64,000 bases of DNA from Myxococcales bacterium (GTDB lineage Bacteria > Myxococcota_A > Polyangia > Polyangiales > Ga0077539), in the NCBI GenBank assembly GCA_016793325.1, contig JAEUKI010000057.1, positions 1-64,000 of the forward strand. The letters are read 5' to 3'. Positions 59,813-64,000 of the stretch are shown here, one piece after another. The notes beneath the pieces were generated by a model that was not told where the DNA came from, searched no databases, and saw only the letters and a list, made by a program, of their open reading frames with translations. Position numbers and translations under genes: made by a program. The number at the start of each line of letters is the position of its first letter. Position 1 is the stretch's first letter.

Positions 59813-60847
59813 ATGTTGTTCGACTGGGTGAGCGGACTGTTTTCGAACGACCTGGCGATCGACCTGGGTACGGCGAACACGCTCATCTACGTGAAGGGCA
59901 AGGGGATCGTTTCGTGTGAGCCGTCGGTGGTCGCTGTCGAAATCACCGACCGAGGCGCGAGGCGCATCAAGACGGTCGGCCGCGAGGCGCGAGAGATGCT
60001 CGGGCGCACGCCGGAGCGCATCCAAGCGATCCGGCCGCTGCGCGACGGCGTGATCGCGGACTTCGAGATCACCGGCCACATGCTGCAGTATTTCATTCGC
60101 AAGGCGAACGCGCGGCGGACGTTGATCAAGCCCCGGATCGTGATCTGCGTTCCGTTCGGGATCACCGAGGTCGAGAAGCGCGCGGTCAAAGAGAGCGCCG
60201 AGCAAGCGGGCGCGCGCGAGGTGTTTCTCATCGAGGAGCCTATGGCAGCGGCGATCGGCGCGGGGCTCCCTGTCGCAGAGCCGACGGGAAACATGGTCGT
60301 CGACATCGGCGGCGGCACGACCGAGGTCGCGATCATCTCGCTCTCGGGGATTGTGTACTCGCAGTCCATCCGCGTGGGCGGGGACAAGATGGACGAGTCC
60401 ATCGTCGCGTACATGAAGCGCAAGTACAACCTGCTGATCGGCGAGCAGACAGCAGAGCGCGTGAAGTGCCAGGTGGGCAACGCGTATCCGCTCGACGACG
60501 TGTTGATGCTCGAGGTGCGAGGGCGCGATCTCGTCGCGGGGGTTCCGCGCACGGTGTCCGTCACGAGCGACGAGATCCGCGACGCGCTCGCAGAGCCCAT
60601 CAACGCGATCACCGAGGCTGTGCGCATCGCGCTCGAGCAGACGCCGCCCGAGCTGTCCGCGGACATCTTGGACAAGGGCATCGTGCTCACCGGCGGCGGC
60701 GCGCTCTTGCGCAACCTCGACGTGTTGCTCCGCGAAGAGACCGGGTTGCCGGTGATGGTCTGCGACGACCCGATCAGCGCGGTCGTTCTGGGCTGCGGAA
60801 AGTGCCTCGACTACCCGCAGCTGCTCGAGTCGGTCGCCGTCGGCTGA
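59813..60847 (+). CDS. mreB: Rod-shape-determining actin-like protein MreB
   Basis: The 344-residue protein is full-length MreB: SNDLAIDLGTANTLIYVKGKGIV (ATP phosphate-binding), VCVPFGITEVEKRAVKESAEQAGARE, EEPMAAAIGAGLPVAEPTGNMVVDIGGGTTEVAIISL and LTGGGALLRNLDVLL. It forms membrane-bound filaments that guide lateral wall synthesis. mreC, its usual partner, starts only at 63553, because five other genes lie in between. Confidence 0.98.
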   Translation: MLFDWVSGLFSNDLAIDLGTANTLIYVKGKGIVSCEPSVVAVEITDRGARRIKTVGREAREMLGRTPERIQAIRPLRDGVIADFEITGHMLQYFIRKANARRTLIKPRIVICVPFGITEVEKRAVKESAEQAGAREVFLIEEPMAAAIGAGLPVAEPTGNMVVDIGGGTTEVAIISLSGIVYSQSIRVGGDKMDESIVAYMKRKYNLLIGEQTAERVKCQVGNAYPLDDVLMLEVRGRDLVAGVPRTVSVTSDEIRDALAEPINAITEAVRIALEQTPPELSADILDKGIVLTGGGALLRNLDVLLREETGLPVMVCDDPISAVVLGCGKCLDYPQLLESVAVG

Positions 60848-60884
60848 AGGGGGCTTTGCGCGTCGCGCGGTGCGTATCGCGCGC

Positions 60885-61088
60885 TCAGCGCAAGAACGAG
60901 TGGAAGCGCGCTGGCTCGTAGCGGACGAACACGGTGCGCCGGATGATCATCGGGCGCGGCTGATGCTGCACGAAGCAGCTCGTCGGGCGCGGGTTGTACG
61001 TGGGGCGCGTCGCTTGGGGCGGCTCGAGGTTCGCCGCGAGCGACGACAACCACGACGCGAGGACCAAGAACGGAACGATCAGCAACAC
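60885..61088 (-). CDS. Small secreted or membrane-anchored hypothetical protein
   Basis: The 67-residue protein starts with a hydrophobic segment (LLIVPFLVLASWLSSLAAN), then a Pro/Arg-rich part (PPQATRPTYNPRPTSCF ... IIRRTVFVRYEPARF). It looks like a short peptide with a signal anchor. AAGGAG lies nine bases before the GTG at 61088, which is a strong ribosome site and the main reason to call it. It faces the sdpR-like gene. Function unknown. Confidence 0.6.
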   Translation of the reverse strand: MLLIVPFLVLASWLSSLAANLEPPQATRPTYNPRPTSCFVQHQPRPMIIRRTVFVRYEPARFHSFLR

Positions 61089-61198
61089 GGCTTCGCACTC
61101 CTTGCTCAGCGAGAGGGTTTCGGTCCGTGTAACTGCCGAGGGGCGCGGTCTCTTCCCGCACTGTGGTCGCGGATCGAGGTTGCCAAAGTTCGATGATG

Positions 61199-61210
61199 AT
61201 CTAAATAGAT
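61199..61210. promoter_or_regulatory. Inverted repeat ATCTA-AA-TAGAT, candidate SdpR operator
   Basis: A short AT-rich inverted repeat 12 bp before the sdpR-like start, in the position of an autorepressor site. Confidence 0.45.
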
Positions 61211-61222
61211 GATCGTCGAAGT

Positions 61223-61519
61223 ATGTCGGACCTGTCCACGACGTTCGCCGCGCTCTCGGACGAGACGCGGCGCCGAATTCTGACGCTGCTGCGCGAAGGA
61301 TCGAAGACGGCTGGCGAGATCGCAGCGGAGTTTTCTCTGTCGAAACCCACGATTTCGCATCACTTGAAGGTGCTCGAAGAGGCGGGGCTGCTCCGGTCCG
61401 AGCGGCGCGGGACCTTCATCGTGTACGCGCTGCAGAGCAACGTGCTCGAGGACATCGCGCAGGCGGTGCTCGAGATGACCGCGGCGATTCCGCGGAGAAA
61501 GTCGAAGAAGGCACCATGA
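61223..61519 (+). CDS. SdpR-like ArsR-family autorepressor
   Basis: The 98-residue protein is a compact ArsR winged helix: SDLSTTFAALSDETRRRILTLLREG, the helix SLSKPTISHHLKVLEEAGLL and the wing SERRGTFIVYALQ. It lacks metal-binding Cys, which fits SdpR, whose activity is controlled by being held at the membrane by SdpI. It overlaps the SdpI-like gene by four bases (ATGA), so they are translated together. AAGTATG gives little ribosome site, so initiation may depend on the operator region. Confidence 0.85.
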   Translation: MSDLSTTFAALSDETRRRILTLLREGSKTAGEIAAEFSLSKPTISHHLKVLEEAGLLRSERRGTFIVYALQSNVLEDIAQAVLEMTAAIPRRKSKKAP

Positions 61520-62160
61520 ACCGCGCGGGGTCTCTCTGCGATCGCGCGAGCGTCGCGCTCTTGGTCGGCGGCGCTGCGCTGACGGCGGCGCTCTACGCTC
61601 GGCTGCCAGCGACGATGCCCGTTCACTTCGGGCTCGACGGTCGTGCGGACGGATTTGCGCCAAAGATCGTCGGCGCGTGGCTATTGCTCGTGATCGCTGC
61701 GGCGCTCTGGCCCTTCGTTCGCTTCGGCGCGCGGTTGTTGCCCGTGGGCGCGCGCGAGCGCTACGAACGCTCGCCGGTCGCGCTGGCGGCGCTCATGACG
61801 ACGGCGTTCTTGGTGGGCATTCAGCTCTGCGTGCTGTCGGCGAGCCTGCGGGACGGGACGTTCGGGCGAGGGTTTTCGCTGTTGCTCGCGGTGTTCTGGT
61901 TCGCGCTCGCGCTGATCTATCCGAAGGTTCGTCGCAATCCCTTTCTCGGCGTGCGCGTGCGATGGACGCTCGCGTCCGACGAGAACTGGGCGCGGACGCA
62001 TCGGTTCGCGGGTCAGTGTTGCGTCGCCGGCGCGCTCGTCGCGCTCGTGGGAGCGGCCGTCGGCTCCGTGGCGCTCTCGATCTCGGCGATCATCGTGAGC
62101 GGGCTCGTTCCCGTGGGGTTCTCGTTTTGGATGGCGCGCAGAGAGGGACGCGTCCGTTGA
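61516..62160 (+). CDS. SdpI-family immunity-like membrane protein
   Basis: The 214-residue protein has about six membrane helices and the SdpI pattern: LPATMPVHFGLDGRADGFAPK (DUF1648 segment), FWFALALIYPKVRRNPFLGVRVRWTLASDENWARTHR. In Bacillus SdpI both gives immunity to the SdpC toxin and holds SdpR at the membrane. No SdpA/B/C toxin gene is seen here, so the pair may respond to an outside toxin or act in envelope stress. Confidence 0.85.
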   Translation: MNRAGSLCDRASVALLVGGAALTAALYARLPATMPVHFGLDGRADGFAPKIVGAWLLLVIAAALWPFVRFGARLLPVGARERYERSPVALAALMTTAFLVGIQLCVLSASLRDGTFGRGFSLLLAVFWFALALIYPKVRRNPFLGVRVRWTLASDENWARTHRFAGQCCVAGALVALVGAAVGSVALSISAIIVSGLVPVGFSFWMARREGRVR

Positions 62161-62259
62161 AGCGCACACGGCCCGCCGAACGCGAGGTCGTACACCGGAC
62201 GGACGTGTCGGATTTTTCGTTCGTCACGATTCGGGGGTGCGGGCGACGGCAGATCTGCG

Positions 62260-63399
62260 ATGATTTCGTGGGTCGTGCTTGCGCGAAGCGTACAACTCAG
62301 CGTGCTCGCGATCGCTGCCTCGGGCGCAGCGGGATGTCGCGCCGCGCACGCAGAGCGGCTCGCGCCGCGCGCTGACGAGTCCCTCGCGAGCGTGGCGCGC
62401 GTCGAGCCGATCGCGACGACGATGGACGCGCGATCGTTCGCGCAATGGACGGCAGAGAGCAGTCTTCGTCGCGCGCCGAGCGGAGGCGTCGCGGGGCGGC
62501 GAGCGGCGCGTTCGACGCGCGTGGCGTCGAGCGCGATCGCAGAGGACGAACCCGAGACCGTCGCTGAAGGCGAAGGCGACGAAGACGAAGACGAAGACGT
62601 CGAGGCTCCTGTGTTGCGCGGGGCGCTTCGGCCGCTCACGTGTCGCGGCTGGCGAAGAGCCGCAGCGGACGCGCCGCTCGGCGAGTGCCCTAGCGCGATG
62701 GTCGAGCGCGTGCTCGCGTACAACCCCGACGCGCTCGTGGTGCTCGGCGGCGGGCTGCGCCTCGATGGAACTGCGAACTGCGCGACAGCCGAGCGCGGGT
62801 ACATCGCGGCGCAGCTGTTCGTGGCGCTCGACGCGAGCCCGCTCTTGGTGTTCACCGGGCACGCGAGCCGATGGATTCGTCGCAAGGTGGATGCGGCGGA
62901 CGTCTCGTGCATCGCGGCGAGGATCGCGCAGGGGGCGCTGGGAGAAGACGTTCCGCGGTGGGCGCGAGAGCAGGGGGAGCCGCGCGTCGGCGAGCGCTAC
63001 GCGGTGAGCGAGGCCGAGTCGATGTGCGCGGTGATGTTGCGCGCGCTCCCCGAAGAGCGACACGCGGCGATCCTCGAGCGATCGCGCTTCGATGTGCGCG
63101 CGAGGGACACCGTCGAGAACGCCCGATACACCCGAGCGTTTCTCGTCGAGCGAGGAGCGCAGCGCGCGCTCGTCGTGACGTCGCCGTTCATCCATCCCGG
63201 GACGTGGAAGTACTATCCGCACGCAGATCGCGCCCTCCGCGCGTTTCGCGGCGTGCGTCGCGACGCTGGCTACGCGCTCGCTGCGATGGCGTGTCCGCGC
63301 AGCGCGCGGCGCGCGCCGTGGTGGGAGTTCGAGCCGGTCGAGGGGTGGACGGGACCGCTTCGATCGAGGGACGTTCGAGAGCGTTCGGCGCAGCGCTGA
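62260..63399 (+). CDS. DUF218 (YdcF/SanA/ElyC-like) exported protein
   Basis: The 379-residue protein has a signal ending near AAGC (Cys26) that may be lipidated, an acidic linker (EDEPETVAEGEGDEDEDEDV), and a DUF218 domain from about residue 150: ALVVLGGGLRLDGTANCATAERG, PLLVFTGHASRW, VSEAESMCAVMLR and DTVENARYTRAFLVERGAQRALVVTSPFIH. DUF218 proteins such as SanA and ElyC affect the envelope and peptidoglycan precursor use. It fits beside the mre genes, but its reaction is not known. Confidence 0.8.
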   Translation: MISWVVLARSVQLSVLAIAASGAAGCRAAHAERLAPRADESLASVARVEPIATTMDARSFAQWTAESSLRRAPSGGVAGRRAARSTRVASSAIAEDEPETVAEGEGDEDEDEDVEAPVLRGALRPLTCRGWRRAAADAPLGECPSAMVERVLAYNPDALVVLGGGLRLDGTANCATAERGYIAAQLFVALDASPLLVFTGHASRWIRRKVDAADVSCIAARIAQGALGEDVPRWAREQGEPRVGERYAVSEAESMCAVMLRALPEERHAAILERSRFDVRARDTVENARYTRAFLVERGAQRALVVTSPFIHPGTWKYYPHADRALRAFRGVRRDAGYALAAMACPRSARRAPWWEFEPVEGWTGPLRSRDVRERSAQR

Positions 63400-63531
63400 G
63401 CGCGATTTCGAGCGCCACCGAGGGACGCGACAGAATCCCTTGATTTCGACGAACGCTCGATGATTCACGGGCCGTGAGCGCGATCGATCCCTGCGCAGAC
63501 GCCCCCGTGTTTGCCCTCGTGCCCTGATCGT

Positions 63532-63541
63532 GACAATTGTC
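63532..63541. promoter_or_regulatory. GACAATTGTC palindrome upstream of mreC
   Basis: A perfect 10-bp palindrome, ending 11 bp before the mreC ATG. It may be an operator or overlap a -35 box (ACAATTGTCG). Confidence 0.35.
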
Positions 63542-63552
63542 GGGGCCCTCTC

Positions 63553-64000
63553 ATGGATCCCCGCGGCCGATATCTCAACGCGCTCATCAGCGTGCTGCTG
63601 CTCGGGATTTCATTTTTCTTTTTGCGCACGAGCCTCCGCGATCCAGGCGAGCAGAGCGGCCTCGATCGTTCGGTCGCTGGCGCGACGAGCTGGGTGCACT
63701 CGGTGTCCGACCCCGTGGCGCGGGGCATCGCGTCGGTGTGGGACGACTACATCTATCTCGTCCATGTGCGCCGCGAGAACGAGCGATTGCGCGCTGAAAT
63801 CGCACGGCTTCGTCAGGACGCGCAGCGCTATCGATCCGCGTTCGAAGAGAACCGTCGGCTGCGAAGGCTCTTGCAGCTAAGGGTCGACACGCCGGTCGAG
63901 TCGCTGGCGGCCGAGGTCGTAGCGCGCGATCCGTCGCCGTTTTTTCGGGTCGTTCGACTGGCGATCACGACGCAGGACGCGCCGAGGCTCCGCGTCGGAA
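63553..64000 (+). CDS. mreC: Rod-shape-determining protein MreC (3' end outside the window)
   Basis: The visible 149 residues start MDPRGRYLNALISVLLLGIS, a membrane helix, then a coiled coil (YLVHVRRENERLRAEIARL ... FEENRRLRRLLQLR) and the first beta strands (ESLAAEVVARDPSPFFRVVRLAI). This is the normal start of MreC, a periplasmic scaffold that joins MreB to wall enzymes. The gene runs off the right edge. It is 153 bp after the DUF218 gene and 2.7 kb after mreB. Confidence 0.9.
   Translation, partial: MDPRGRYLNALISVLLLGISFFFLRTSLRDPGEQSGLDRSVAGATSWVHSVSDPVARGIASVWDDYIYLVHVRRENERLRAEIARLRQDAQRYRSAFEENRRLRRLLQLRVDTPVESLAAEVVARDPSPFFRVVRLAITTQDAPRLRVG

Overview
The window is about 70% G+C and reads as the chromosome of a member of the Myxococcota, probably of the Polyangia/Sandaracinaceae type. 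The evidence is two proteins with MYXO-CTERM-like tails (a GCxC motif, one membrane segment, an Arg cluster), many aspartate-rich thrombospondin type 3 and MopE-type repeats, a membrane-tethered Ser/Thr kinase, FHA proteins, many secreted lipoproteins, and TolQ/TolR-type motor modules of the kind used in gliding. I see no insertion sequence, phage, integrase or CRISPR array.

Layout. 1-9.1 kb: the tail of a type IV pilin-like gene, an NYN/OST-HTH protein, a MYXO-CTERM protein, a GST, an esterase-like lipoprotein, a TrmY-like SPOUT methyltransferase, an NlpC/P60-like lipoprotein, a Ser/Thr kinase and a DUF1993 protein. 9.1-18 kb: a sterol desaturase-like enzyme, a TetR-ArsR pair divergent from a short-chain dehydrogenase, methyltransferases, a parvulin, small conserved proteins and tRNA-Arg(CCU). 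18-28.7 kb: an inositol-monophosphatase/ADP-ribosylglycohydrolase fusion divergent from a membrane sulfatase, a phosphodiester-glycosidase-like lipoprotein, a Cys-rich lipoprotein followed directly by a histidine kinase, and hutF. 28.8-44.9 kb: a two-domain VOC protein, rplT-rpmI without infC, an FHA protein, two cell-surface proteins, two tandem OmpA/TSP3 paralogues, a DUF1232 protein, a FliH/SctL-like gene with an unknown partner, a site-2 protease and a Fur regulator. 44.9-52.2 kb: two head-to-head operons, each with one TolQ/ExbB and two TolR/ExbD genes. 52.2-64 kb: pyruvate dehydrogenase E1alpha-E1beta-E2, the haem genes hemX-hemA-hemC, mreB, an SdpR/SdpI-type pair, a DUF218 protein and the start of mreC.

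Regulatory reading. Two promoter styles recur. One has TTGAC at -35, an 18-bp spacer and TACCGT or TACGAA at -10, with a long leader. The other has an (often extended) -10 element, TGnTAnnnT or TAnnnT, ending only 6-11 nt before the start codon, which suggests leaderless mRNAs for at least eight genes. A 14-bp AT-rich palindrome, CAGCAAATTTGCTG, occurs in two divergent promoter regions 24.7 kb apart and may mark a small regulon.

The points most worth following are the leaderless-type promoters, the phosphatase/ADP-ribosylhydrolase fusion, the bacterial TrmY homologue, the mirrored motor operons, the orphan SctL-like pair and the repeated palindrome.
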